Shown here piece after piece: positions 26,497 through 35,501 of a stretch of 64,000 nucleotides of DNA. This DNA comes from Massilia agri (lineage in GTDB: Bacteria; Pseudomonadota; Gammaproteobacteria; Burkholderiales; Burkholderiaceae_D): contig NZ_JANUHA010000022.1 of assembly GCF_024753255.1 (NCBI RefSeq), positions 1-64,000 on the forward strand, read 5' to 3'. Position 1 is the first letter of the stretch. Each line of letters begins with the position of its first letter. The notes under the pieces were generated by a model, which had not been told where the DNA came from, made no database searches, and saw only the letters and a list, made by a program, of their open reading frames with translations. Both the position numbers and the translations under genes were made by a program.

Positions 26497-27600
26497 TCAG
26501 GGGGCGGCGCCTGTCCGGGTGGCGGCGCGCCATGTCTCGCCGATCTTCAGCACGAAGAAGGCGTCGTCCGCCACGCCCTGGGCCCGGCGGGCAAGCGCCA
26601 GGTCGCGCGGCGCCTGGTCGATGCGTTCCTGGCCCATCGGGAAAGTGCCCCAGTGCATGCCGACGCTATGCCGCACCCGCAGCTCGCGGTGGATGCGCAC
26701 GGCTTCATCCGGGCTGACGTGGGAGTTGCGGTACCAGATGGGCTGGTAGGCGCCGATGCCGATCGCGGCCAGGTCGAAGCCTCCTTCGAAGCGGGCGGCG
26801 ATGTCCTGGATGTCTTTCGAGTAGCCGAGGTCGCCGGAGAAGAAGAAGTTGAAGCCGGGCCGGGTCACGGCCCAGGCGCCCCACAGGGTCGCATTGCGGT
26901 CCCAAGGCGTGCGCGCCGACCAGTGGTGGACCGGCAGCAGGTGCAGGTCGAGGCCGCGCAAGCTTGCCTTTTCCCACCAGTCGAGCCGCACGATGTGCTC
27001 GCGCTTGCCGTCCGTGACGTTTTCCATCAGCCACAGGTCGATACCGAGCGGCACGTAGAAGGTCGGCGGACCGCCGGCCTGCCTGTAGAGCGCGCGCAGG
27101 GAGTCGCGCGACAGGTGGTCGTAATGCGAGTGGCTGATCAGGACCGCGTCGATGCGCGGCAGTTCCGAAAGCAGCACGCCCGGCGGCTGCTGCCGCTTGG
27201 GTCCCGCGAAAGGCAGCGGCGAGGCGCGCTCCTCGAAGACGGGATCGAACAGGATGTTCACGCCGTTGCCCGCCTGGTAGAGGAAGCTCGCATGGCCGAT
27301 CCAGGTCAGCGCGGGCTCGCTCGTGTTGGCGTGGATGAAGGCGAGGTCCGGCTTCACGGTCGGAACCGGCGCCAGCGGCAGGCGTGCGCTGCCGTCGTCG
27401 CTCCAGTTGCGGATGCGCCCGGCCCAGCCCGCGAAGAAGCCCTGGGGCGGGCGGGCATAGGCCGGGTTCGAAGGGTAGTTGTTCGCAAATCCTTGCTGCC
27501 GGTGGTGGGACCTGGACGCATCGTAGCACGGATTCACGTGGGAGCAGCCGCCGGCGAGCAAGGCGAAGGTCAGGACGGCGGCACGGATCGGGAGGCGCAT
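26497..27600 (-). CDS. MBL-fold metallohydrolase lipoprotein (NAPE-PLD/RomA-like)
   Basis: 367 aa from the ATG at 27600 (MRLPIRAAVLTFALLAGGC). The lipobox LAGGC predicts a lipoprotein. The metallo-beta-lactamase fold of the NAPE-PLD/RomA type has ALTWIGHASFLYQ, the metal motif HSHYDHL at about residue 155, HHWSARTPWDRNATLWGAW, FFSGDLGYS and GMHWGTFPMG. These supply the His/Asp ligands of a binuclear site. The substrate is unknown; family members act on phosphodiester lipids or related compounds. Its upstream region holds two tandem TGCAAA-N5-TTTGC palindromes. Confidence 0.88.
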   Translation of the reverse strand: MRLPIRAAVLTFALLAGGCSHVNPCYDASRSHHRQQGFANNYPSNPAYARPPQGFFAGWAGRIRNWSDDGSARLPLAPVPTVKPDLAFIHANTSEPALTWIGHASFLYQAGNGVNILFDPVFEERASPLPFAGPKRQQPPGVLLSELPRIDAVLISHSHYDHLSRDSLRALYRQAGGPPTFYVPLGIDLWLMENVTDGKREHIVRLDWWEKASLRGLDLHLLPVHHWSARTPWDRNATLWGAWAVTRPGFNFFFSGDLGYSKDIQDIAARFEGGFDLAAIGIGAYQPIWYRNSHVSPDEAVRIHRELRVRHSVGMHWGTFPMGQERIDQAPRDLALARRAQGVADDAFFVLKIGETWRAATRTGAAP

Positions 27601-27666
27601 AGCAAGCTGGGCAATTGAGGTGCGGGAAGTATAAGGGATGCGGCGCCAGCGTCCCCGCCAGCTTCG

Positions 27667-27714
27667 TGCAAAGGATATTTGCATCCCGGGCGCTATATGC
27701 AAAAGTAATTTGCC
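27667..27714. promoter_or_regulatory. Two tandem operator-like palindromes TGCAAA-N5-TTTGC(A/C)
   Basis: Two 17-bp palindromes: TGCAAAGGATATTTGCA at 27667-27683 (perfect arms) and TGCAAAAGTAATTTGCC at 27698-27714 (one end mismatch). Their centres are 31 bp apart, about three helical turns, which suggests cooperative binding of one regulator. They lie 67-114 bp upstream of the MBL lipoprotein start and about 360 bp upstream of zwf. The regulator is unknown. Confidence 0.55.
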
Positions 27715-27730
27715 CGCGAGCCCGCACGCC

Positions 27731-27794
27731 CGTAGGGTGTGCGGCTCCTCCTGGAGCCTGATGAGCACGTGGCCTGCGCGCCGGCCACCCTGCG
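27731..27794. repeat. Structured element (degenerate GTAGGGTG repeat or three-way junction) upstream of zwf
   Basis: An outer 8-9-bp pairing joins CGTAGGGTG (27731-27739) with CACCCTGCG (27786-27794). It encloses a perfect hairpin GGCTCC-TCCT-GGAGCC (27743-27758) and a possible GGCC/GGCC stem (27771-27774 with 27783-27786). The GTAGGGTG/CACCCT ends resemble the two 101-bp repeats at 29560 and 32074. It could be a short degenerate member of that family or a structured leader of zwf. The rest of the 27601-28070 intergenic region shows only an AT-richer stretch at 27800-27850 that may hold the zwf promoter. Confidence 0.35.
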
Positions 27795-28070
27795 AATCGG
27801 CATAAGCTCATCAATAAATTGTCATTTCCTAATTGTTGCCCAGCATGTAAGCTATGCGGCCCAGCACTGAGATCGCCCGCGCCACACCCATCCGGGCCCA
27901 CCGGCCACAAGCCGGGACGCTCCGTGCGCATCCGCTGCCGTTCTGCTACCGTATGGAACGGCGCGCCCCTCCCGCGCAGGCGAAGCCGCCGCCCGGGAAG
28001 CGGGACCACGGCGCAGCGCACGGTCCGTGCCGGCAGAAAAGCACTTGATTAACTAATTTGGCCAACAGAC

Positions 28071-29537
<1,467 letters not shown>

Positions 29538-29559
29538 GGCCCAGGTCTTTCAGGCTTAC

Positions 29560-29660
29560 GTAGGGTGGTCGGCTATGCCGACCGCGCGTCCAGCTCCGGC
29601 ATGCGTAGCCGCTGCGCATCCGTGAGCTGGACGCGCGTTCGGCGGAGCCGAACACCCTAC
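29560..29660 (+). repeat. 101-bp GTAGGGTG...CACCCTAC palindromic repeat, copy 1
   Basis: Imperfect palindrome bounded by GTAGGGTGGTCGG and TTCGGCGGAGCCGAACACCC, with internal self-complementary pairs CGCGTCCAGCT/AGCTGGACGCG. It sits between the zwf stop and the convergent DUF2784 gene, whose stop lies in its last bases. A second copy of identical length and orientation is at 32074-32174. REP/REPIN-like arrangement of two hairpins around a less conserved core; may act as a bidirectional terminator. Confidence 0.75.
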
Positions 29661-30019
29661 CAGAAACGGCGCCGCAACATCCAGCCATACAACATTGCAT
29701 TAATCAAGAGCACGGCGGCCGCCAGACCGAGCTGCAGCCCGCGCGTCAATGCGCCCGGATAAATCAGCGCCACCACATAGTGCTCGACGAAGCCGCCGCT
29801 GTAGCCCGCATCGCCCGCCAGCAGGCGCAGCCGGTTCTCCGCGGTGGTCAGCGGGCACACCGCGCCCAGCACTTCGATCCCGATGCCCCAGGCCACCGCC
29901 AGCAGGTGGACCGGCATGAGCCAACGGCGGCGCAGCACCAGCAAGGCGCCGAACACCACGAAGAGAATGAAGGCCAGGTGCGCGAGCAGCACGACATCGG
30001 CCAGCAGGCGGTAGAGCAT
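29657..30019 (-). CDS. DUF2784 family membrane protein
   Basis: 120 aa with four membrane helices, beginning MLYRLLADVVLLAHLAFILFVVFGALLVLR, which is the DUF2784 signature (LHxxFI/VxFVxxG type). GIGIEVLGAVCPLTTAENRLR is the second conserved block. It ends with a basic RRRFW. Function is unknown for the family. Its 3' end overlaps the 101-bp repeat by four bases, so the repeat supplies the stop codon. Confidence 0.85.
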   Translation of the reverse strand: MLYRLLADVVLLAHLAFILFVVFGALLVLRRRWLMPVHLLAVAWGIGIEVLGAVCPLTTAENRLRLLAGDAGYSGGFVEHYVVALIYPGALTRGLQLGLAAAVLLINAMLYGWMLRRRFW

Positions 30020-30052
30020 TGCGTAAAAGGTCCCTTAAGCAATTGATCTTGG

Positions 30053-30090
30053 CTGCATCCTGAATGCAGCGCAAATGTGGGTTCGAATCC
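30053..30090 (+). other. Hairpin followed by a tRNA T-arm-like sequence
   Basis: A perfect 7-bp hairpin GCTGCAT-CCTGA-ATGCAGC (about 30053-30071) is followed by GTGGGTTCGAATCC (30077-30090), identical to the core of a tRNA T-arm and T-loop. The rest of a tRNA cannot be folded: the 3' T-stem strand (CCATC) mispairs and no acceptor or anticodon arm is seen. It may be a decayed tRNA fragment or chance. Confidence 0.25.
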
Positions 30091-30159
30091 ATCCTCGCAC
30101 GTTTGGCAGCCGCGCGCAGCTGGCGTACAGTCTCGTTTCCCGATCCAGACGAGACTGCC

Positions 30160-31293
30160 ATGAACGCGCCCGATTCCGCCATCGCTCCCGCCGCCAATCC
30201 CTTCGCCGCCAGTCCTTTGGCCGCGTTCGGAGCTACCCTCCTGAAAAACATGGACCGCTCGCGCCAGGCGCGCGGCAAGCTGCTCGACCGCGCCGGCTAC
30301 GGCCCGCAGGAAACACCCTCGACGATCCTGCACGCCGAAGCGGGCGTGAACCTGCGCAGTTACGCGCCGGAGGTCGCCGAAGGCCCGCCCGTACTGCTGG
30401 TGCCCGCCCCCATCAAGCGCTCCTATATCTGGGACCTGGTGCCCGAGGTCAGCGTGGTGCGGCACTGGCTGGCGCGCGGCTACCGCGTCTACCTGGCCGA
30501 ATGGACGCCGGTCCCGGACAGCGAGGACTTCGGCCTGGACGACTATGGCGACCGCCTGCTCGCCGCCTGCCAGCGCGCGATCACCGACGATACCGGCCGC
30601 GAGCGGCTACTCATCGTCGGCCATTCGCTGGGCGGCATCCTGGCCGCCATCTACAGCTGCCTGCACCCCGACAGGGTGGCAGCGACCATCCTGCTCGAAT
30701 CGCCCCTGCATTTCGAGGAAAGAAGCTGCTGCTTCCGCCCGCTGGTGCAGGCGGTGCCGCACGCGGGCCAGCTGGCGGCCACCTTCCGCCAGGTGCCCGG
30801 CGTGTTCCTGAACATGATGAGCGCCCTCGCCGAACCCCAGGCCTTCCAGTGGGAACGCATGACCGACCGCTACCTTTCGCTCGGCAACCCGCAGGCGATC
30901 GCCACCCACATGCGGGTCGAGCGCTGGACGCATGACGAGTTCGCCCTGCCCGGCCGGCTCTTCACCGACATCGTCGAATCGCTGTACCGCCGGGACGATT
31001 TCATGGCCGGACGGCTCGACATCCACGGCCGCCTCATCGGGCCGGCCAGCCTGCGCGCACCCCTGGTGAGCGTGGTCGACCCGCGCAGCCGGGTGATTCC
31101 CTGGGATGCGGTCGTCCCCTTCCACGAAGCGGCCGCCAGCCGCCACAAGCTGCTGCTGCGCTATGGCGGTGACATCGGCGTCAACCTGCAGCACGTGGGC
31201 GTGCTGGTCGGCAGCAGCGCGCATGCCCGGATCTGGCCGGAAATCTTCGACTGGCTGGACAAAACCGAAGCGAGCGCTGCTGGCGACAACTGA
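30160..31293 (+). CDS. PHA-synthase-like alpha/beta hydrolase with Ser nucleophile
   Basis: 377 aa from the ATG at 30160 (MNAPDSAIAPAANPF). The N-terminal half resembles PhaC-type proteins: NLRSYAPEVAEGPPVLLVPAPIKRSYIWDL and the block VRHWLARGYRVYLAEWTPV. The nucleophile elbow reads VGHSLGGILAAIY; true PHA synthases have G-x-C-x-G, so this Ser form should be a lipase- or depolymerase-like hydrolase rather than a polymerising enzyme. The acid is likely in LVSVVDPRSRVIP and the base His in NLQHVGVLVG. No phaA/phaB/phasin genes lie nearby. Cytoplasmic, with no signal peptide. Confidence 0.78.
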   Translation: MNAPDSAIAPAANPFAASPLAAFGATLLKNMDRSRQARGKLLDRAGYGPQETPSTILHAEAGVNLRSYAPEVAEGPPVLLVPAPIKRSYIWDLVPEVSVVRHWLARGYRVYLAEWTPVPDSEDFGLDDYGDRLLAACQRAITDDTGRERLLIVGHSLGGILAAIYSCLHPDRVAATILLESPLHFEERSCCFRPLVQAVPHAGQLAATFRQVPGVFLNMMSALAEPQAFQWERMTDRYLSLGNPQAIATHMRVERWTHDEFALPGRLFTDIVESLYRRDDFMAGRLDIHGRLIGPASLRAPLVSVVDPRSRVIPWDAVVPFHEAAASRHKLLLRYGGDIGVNLQHVGVLVGSSAHARIWPEIFDWLDKTEASAAGDN

Positions 31294-31368
31294 GGCAAAG
31301 GCCTATACTGACGGGTTTGGTTCGGCCGCGCACCTCCCGCGCGGCCCACGTTCATTCCCGGAGTAATC

Positions 31369-32058
31369 TTGTTCGCTGTTCTTTCGCTCGACATGGGCGC
31401 CGCCATGAAGACGCTCGTGCTGACGCTCGACCTGATCGGCACCTTCGTGTTCGCCCTGAGCGGCGCGGCGGCCGGCGTGCGCCGCCGGCTCGACCTGTTC
31501 GGCGTGCTGGTGCTGTCTTTCGTGGCCGCCAACTCGGGCGGCATCGTGCGTGACCTGCTGATCGGCGCCACCCCGCCGGCGGCGATCAGCGACTGGCGCT
31601 ACCTGGTGGTGTCGCTCGCCGCCGGCCTCACCATCTTCTTCTGGCACCCGACCGTGCAGCGCCTGCGCACGCCGGTGCTGGTGTTCGACGCGGCCGGCCT
31701 GGCCCTGTTCTGCGTGGCCGGGGCCCAGAAGGCCCTGGTCTTCGGCCTGGAGCCGGAGATGGCGGCCCTGCTCGGCATGCTGACCGGCATCGGCGGCGGC
31801 GTCGCGCGCGACGTCTTGCTGTCGGAGGTGCCGGCCGTGATGCGCTCGGACGTGTACGCGGTCGCGGCCCTGGCGGGCGCGATCGTGGTGGTGCTGGGCG
31901 ACGCCCTTGCCTTGCCGACCGCGCCCACGGCCTGCGCCGGTGCGGCGCTGTGCTTCATGCTGCGCATGGCGGCGATCCGCTATGACTGGCATTTGCCGGT
32001 GGCGCGTGGTCACGGCCCGCGAGAGGAAGAAGAGAGCGACCGCGATCGGGGACGTTGA
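31369..32058 (+). CDS. Trimeric intracellular cation channel (TRIC/UPF0126) family protein
   Basis: Up to 229 aa. It has two repeats of the three-helix UPF0126/PF03458 unit: LTLDLIGTFVFALSGAAAGVRRRLDLFGV with GGIVRDLLIG, then LVFDAAGLALFCVAGAQKAL with GIGGGVARDVLL. The paired GG-x-x-R-D motifs are the family hallmark. TTG at 31369 has GGAG about 5 nt upstream; the ATG at 31405 (MKTLVLTLDLIG) matches the usual family start and is an alternative. A TATACT at 31314-31319 is a plausible -10. Bacterial homologues are putative K+ channels. Confidence 0.86.
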   Translation: MFAVLSLDMGAAMKTLVLTLDLIGTFVFALSGAAAGVRRRLDLFGVLVLSFVAANSGGIVRDLLIGATPPAAISDWRYLVVSLAAGLTIFFWHPTVQRLRTPVLVFDAAGLALFCVAGAQKALVFGLEPEMAALLGMLTGIGGGVARDVLLSEVPAVMRSDVYAVAALAGAIVVVLGDALALPTAPTACAGAALCFMLRMAAIRYDWHLPVARGHGPREEEESDRDRGR

Positions 32059-32073
32059 GCAGCCGCGGTTCAG

Positions 32074-32174
32074 GTAGGGTGCACGGCTTCGCCGTACGCG
32101 CGTCCAATCAGTGCATGTACAACCACAGCGCATCCGCGAGTTGAACGCGCGGTCGGCGAAGCCGACCACCCTAC
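32074..32174 (+). repeat. 101-bp GTAGGGTG...CACCCTAC palindromic repeat, copy 2
   Basis: Same length and orientation as the copy at 29560. It is bounded by GTAGGGTGCACGGCTTCGCC and GGTCGGCGAAGCCGACCACC, with the shared core GCGCATCCG.GAG.TG.ACGCGCG. It lies between the TRIC gene stop and the convergent map stop at 32184. The arms differ in sequence from copy 1 but keep complementarity, which suggests selection on structure. Confidence 0.75.
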
Positions 32175-32183
32175 TTCACTCGG

Positions 32184-32951
32184 TCATTGCGGCATCCGCT
32201 CGCCTTCGCGCAAGGTCAACACCCTGAAGCCGCTGCGCGTCACGGCCACGGTATGCTCGAACTGCGCCGATAACTGGCCATCGACCGTCACGACCGTCCA
32301 GCCATCGTCTTCCGTGCGCACCGCATGGCGCCCCTGGTTGAGCATCGGCTCGATCGTGAACACCATGCCTTCGCGCAGCACCAGCCCCGTGTTCGGCCGG
32401 CCGAAATGCAGCACCTGGGGCGGCTCGTGCATCTCGCGGCCGATCCCGTGCCCGCAGAAATCGCGCACGACGGAGTAACCGTGGCGCCGCGCATGGCGCT
32501 CGATCGCGTGGCCGACGTCACCCAGGCGCGCACCCGGCCGCACCGCCCGGATGCCTTTCCACATGGCCTCGTAGGTCACCTGCACCAGGCGCTTCGCCGG
32601 CGCCGCCACCTCGCCCACCAGGTAGGTCTTGCTGGAATCGGCGATATAGCCGTTCTTTTCCAGTGTGATGTCGAAGTTGACGATGTCGCCGCGCTGCAGG
32701 ATCTCCACTTCGGACGGCACGCCATGGCAAACCACGCTGTTGCGCGAGGAATTGAGCGCATAGGCATAGCCGTACTGGCCCTTGCTGGCCGGCCGCGCCG
32801 CCAGCTCATCGACGATGTAGCGCTCGACCAGGTCGTTGACCGCCATGGTCGACATGCCGGCCAGTTCCAGCCGGTCTAGCCGGGCGAAGACGCTTGCGAG
32901 CAGCCGCCCCGATTCCGCCATCAGCGCGATTTCCTCCGGCCGCTTGGTCAT
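32184..32951 (-). CDS. map: Methionine aminopeptidase type I in a ParD-like operon
   Basis: 255-aa type I MetAP, starting MTKRPEEIALMAESGRLLASVF. The five metal ligands are present: two Asp in NFDITLEKNGYIADSSKTY, His in FCGHGIGREMHEPP, Glu in FTIEPML and Glu in QFEHTVAV. It removes N-terminal Met from nascent proteins. It is not next to rpsB, where the housekeeping gene usually lies. Instead its ATG overlaps by four bases the stop of a small ParD-like gene. That coupling suggests a dedicated, autoregulated second MetAP rather than the essential copy, though a second copy cannot be checked from this window. Confidence 0.93.
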   Translation of the reverse strand: MTKRPEEIALMAESGRLLASVFARLDRLELAGMSTMAVNDLVERYIVDELAARPASKGQYGYAYALNSSRNSVVCHGVPSEVEILQRGDIVNFDITLEKNGYIADSSKTYLVGEVAAPAKRLVQVTYEAMWKGIRAVRPGARLGDVGHAIERHARRHGYSVVRDFCGHGIGREMHEPPQVLHFGRPNTGLVLREGMVFTIEPMLNQGRHAVRTEDDGWTVVTVDGQLSAQFEHTVAVTRSGFRVLTLREGERMPQ

Positions 32952-33157
32952 GAGGGCGCCCTGACCGCCTGCGGCACGATGCCCGCCGCCCGCAGCTCGC
33001 GTGAGACGATTTCGTTGAAGCTCTGGGTCGGGTTCATCTCGCACAGCATGCCGATCTTGATCCAGAACGCCGCCTGCGCATTGATCGAGCGGCACGACAC
33101 GATGCTCGCCTTGCGCAGCTGGTCGTGCACCTCGTCGTCGATGTTCACGATGCCCAT
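32948..33157 (-). CDS. ParD-like antitoxin-family protein upstream of map
   Basis: 69 aa from the ATG at 33157 (MGIVNIDDEVHDQLRKASIV). The sequence fits the ParD-like family PF11903: a short beta strand, then a ribbon-helix-helix-like helix pair (DEVHDQLRKASIVSCRSINAQ, then AFWIKIGMLCEMNPTQSFNEI). It lacks a ParE-type toxin partner; its downstream, translationally coupled neighbour is a methionine aminopeptidase. The ribosome-binding site CGGAGA overlaps the right arm of a 23-bp palindrome, so it probably represses its own translation or transcription. Confidence 0.82.
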   Translation of the reverse strand: MGIVNIDDEVHDQLRKASIVSCRSINAQAAFWIKIGMLCEMNPTQSFNEIVSRELRAAGIVPQAVRAPS

Positions 33158-33164
33158 TACATTC

Positions 33165-33187
33165 TCCGTATATGATCCATATACGGA
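33165..33187 (-). promoter_or_regulatory. 23-bp palindromic operator over the leader of the ParD-like/map operon
   Basis: Perfect 10-bp arms TCCGTATATG / CATATACGGA around ATC. It lies 8 nt upstream of the ParD-like start and includes the AGGA/GGAG-type ribosome-binding site in its edge. An AT-rich TATATT/TATTAT -10-like stretch sits immediately upstream (about 33187-33196, minus strand). The geometry is that of a toxin-antitoxin autoregulatory operator. Confidence 0.7.
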
Positions 33188-33225
33188 TAATATACGCGGC
33201 ATAAGGTATCCGCAAGCGATGGCGT

Positions 33226-35463
33226 TCAGGGCGTCAGTTCGATCGCCTGGCGCAGGCGGATGTCGCTTGATGCGCTGCCCACCATCAGCTCGAACTTGCC
33301 CGGCTCGGCCGTCCAGGCCAGTTTGCGGTCGAAGAAGGACAGGGTCTCGCGGTCGATCGTGAAGCTGACCCGCCGCTCCTCGCCCGGCTGCAGCCGGAGA
33401 AGCTGGAAGCCCTTCAGCTCCTTCACCGGGCGCACAACCGACGCCACCGGGTCGCGCAGGTAGAGTTGCACGACTTCCGTGCCCGCCCGCTTGCCGGTAT
33501 TGGCAAGCAGGAAGGACAGCGTGATCTTGTCGCCCGGCCCCATGCTTGGCTGGGACAGCTTCAGGTCGCGGTAAGCGAAGGTCGTATAGCTCAAGCCATG
33601 GCCGAAGGCATAGCGCGGCGTGTTCGGCGAATCGATATAGGCCGATTTGTAGACGATGTTCTTTTCGTCGCGCACCGGCCGCCCCGTCTCGTACTGCTGG
33701 TAGCTGATGGGGATCTGCCCCATATTGCGCGGGAAGGTCATCGGCAGCCGGGCCGAGGGATTCACGTCGCCGAACAGCACGTCCGCCGTCGCGCGCCCGC
33801 CTTCGCTGCCGGGGAACCAGGCGTACAGGATGGCGCCGGCCTGCTGGGCCACGTTCTCGAAGATCAGAGGGCGCCCCGCATTGATCACCACCACCGGCGT
33901 CTTGCCGATCGCGCGCAGGGCCTCGAACAGTTCGCCCTGGCGGCCCGGCAGCTGAACGTCGGCGCGCGACTTCGCTTCGCCCGACATGTCCCAGCTCTCG
34001 CCCACCGCCAGCACCACCACGTCGGCCTCGCGCGCGGCCCGCAGCGCGGCCGCGAACCCGTCCTTGCCGCGGCAGGCCACGTCGCAGCCCGGGGCGTAGC
34101 TGACCTTCGTCGCCGGCCCGGCCGCCTCGCGCACCGCGTCGACCAGGCTCGCCATGTGCCCGGCGTTCGACTTCACGATCCAGCCGCCCTCGAGGTCGCG
34201 CCGGGCATCGGCCAGCGGCCCCACGACGGCGATCGCGCGCAGTCCGCGCTTCAAGGGCAGGATGCCGCCCTCGTTCTTGAGGAGCACGATGGATTTGCCG
34301 GCGATCCTGCGCGCCGCCTCGCGGTGGCGCGGATCATTCAGGGCCGCCTGCTCGCGCGCCGGATCCGAGAAACGATAGGGATCGTCGAACAGGCCGAGCT
34401 CGAATTTCTTCGTCAGCACCCGGCGCACCGCATCGTCCACCTGCGCCATCGGGACCTTGCCGGCCCGCACCTGGGCCGCGAGCGAGGAGGAATAGGCATT
34501 GCTCTCCATGTCCATGTCGCTGCCCGCGGTCAAGGCTTGTGCCGCCGCATCCGCCAGGTCGCTGGCATAGCCATGCACGACCATCTCGCGCACCGAGCCC
34601 CAGTCGCTGACGACGAAGCCCTTGAAGCCCCATGCGCCCTTGAGGATGTCGCGCTGGAGGCCGGCGTGGCCGGTGGCGGGAATGCCGTTCAGGGTATTGA
34701 AGGCGTTCATGAAGGTGGCGGCGCCGGCGTCGAGCGCCGCCTTGAAGGGCGGCAGGTAGGTCTCGTGCAGCAGCTGCTCGCTCATGTCGACCGCATTGTA
34801 GTCGCGTCCCGCGGTGGCCGCGCCGTAGGCGGCGAAATGCTTGGCGGTGGCCATCACCGACTCCACGCCGCCCAGCCGGGCGCCCTGGAAGCCGCGCACC
34901 CGGGCCTCGGCGATGCGCGCGCCCAGGTAGCTGTCCTCGCCCGCGCCCTCCATCACCCGGCCCCAGCGCGGGTCGCGCCCGATGTCGACCATGGGTGCGA
35001 AGGTCCAGTGGATGCCGGAGGCCGAGGCTTCGCGCGCCGCGATGCGCGCCGCCTCCTCGATCGCCTCCAGGTCCCAGGACGCCGACTCGCCCAGCGGCAC
35101 TGGGAACACGGTCTGGTAGCCATGGATGACGTCGAGGCCGAACAGCAGCGGGATCTTCAGGCGCGATTGCAGGGCCAGCGCCTGCAGGCGGCGGGTATCA
35201 GGCACGCCCTTGATGTTGAGCATGGAGCCGACCCCGCCGCTGCGGATCTCGGCCTCCATGCTGCGCACCTTCGCGGTGGCCGGCCCCGTGAATTCCTTGC
35301 CGGACAGCTGGTTCAGCTGGCCAACCTTCTCCTCCAGCGTCATCTGCCCAAGCAGGTGCTCGACCCGCTGGGCCACGCTGCCCTCGGCAGCCTGCGCCGG
35401 TCCCGCCACCAAAAAGAGCGCAAGCAAGCCCGCGCCAATACGGCCCATTCGATACTGCTTCAT
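33226..35463 (-). CDS. bglX: Periplasmic beta-glucosidase, GH3
   Basis: 745 aa with a signal peptide (MGRIGAGLLALFLVAGPAQAA). GH3 N-terminal TIM barrel: MTLEEKVGQLNQLSG, FGLDVIHGYQTVFPVPLGESASWD, WTFAPMVDIGRDPRWGRVMEGAGED, and the nucleophile Asp in GFVVSDWGSV at about residue 286. The (alpha/beta)6 sandwich supplies IVLLKNEGGILPL and VLAVGESWDMSGE. The FnIII-like C-terminal domain is present (TEVVQLYLRDPVASVVRPVKELKGF). Length and order match E. coli BglX. It removes terminal glucose from beta-glucosides in the periplasm. Two AAACGTTT sites upstream point to a LacI-type repressor. Confidence 0.95.
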   Translation of the reverse strand: MKQYRMGRIGAGLLALFLVAGPAQAAEGSVAQRVEHLLGQMTLEEKVGQLNQLSGKEFTGPATAKVRSMEAEIRSGGVGSMLNIKGVPDTRRLQALALQSRLKIPLLFGLDVIHGYQTVFPVPLGESASWDLEAIEEAARIAAREASASGIHWTFAPMVDIGRDPRWGRVMEGAGEDSYLGARIAEARVRGFQGARLGGVESVMATAKHFAAYGAATAGRDYNAVDMSEQLLHETYLPPFKAALDAGAATFMNAFNTLNGIPATGHAGLQRDILKGAWGFKGFVVSDWGSVREMVVHGYASDLADAAAQALTAGSDMDMESNAYSSSLAAQVRAGKVPMAQVDDAVRRVLTKKFELGLFDDPYRFSDPAREQAALNDPRHREAARRIAGKSIVLLKNEGGILPLKRGLRAIAVVGPLADARRDLEGGWIVKSNAGHMASLVDAVREAAGPATKVSYAPGCDVACRGKDGFAAALRAAREADVVVLAVGESWDMSGEAKSRADVQLPGRQGELFEALRAIGKTPVVVINAGRPLIFENVAQQAGAILYAWFPGSEGGRATADVLFGDVNPSARLPMTFPRNMGQIPISYQQYETGRPVRDEKNIVYKSAYIDSPNTPRYAFGHGLSYTTFAYRDLKLSQPSMGPGDKITLSFLLANTGKRAGTEVVQLYLRDPVASVVRPVKELKGFQLLRLQPGEERRVSFTIDRETLSFFDRKLAWTAEPGKFELMVGSASSDIRLRQAIELTP

Positions 35464-35501
35464 CCGATCTCCTCCGAGGTCCGTGCGGCTGTACGCCGCC
35501 A

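Noticed and set aside
30053..30100. Possible tRNA gene
   Set aside because: Only a T-loop-like core is present; the 3' strand of the T-stem mispairs and no acceptor, D or anticodon arm could be folded.
31325..31347. GC-rich hairpin GGCCGCG/CGCGGCC upstream of the TRIC gene as riboswitch
   Set aside because: Simple stem in GC-rich sequence with no conserved riboswitch features.
29560..32174. CRISPR-like repetition between the two 101-bp repeats
   Set aside because: Only two copies, 2.4 kb apart, each palindromic with dissimilar arms; no spacer array or cas genes.
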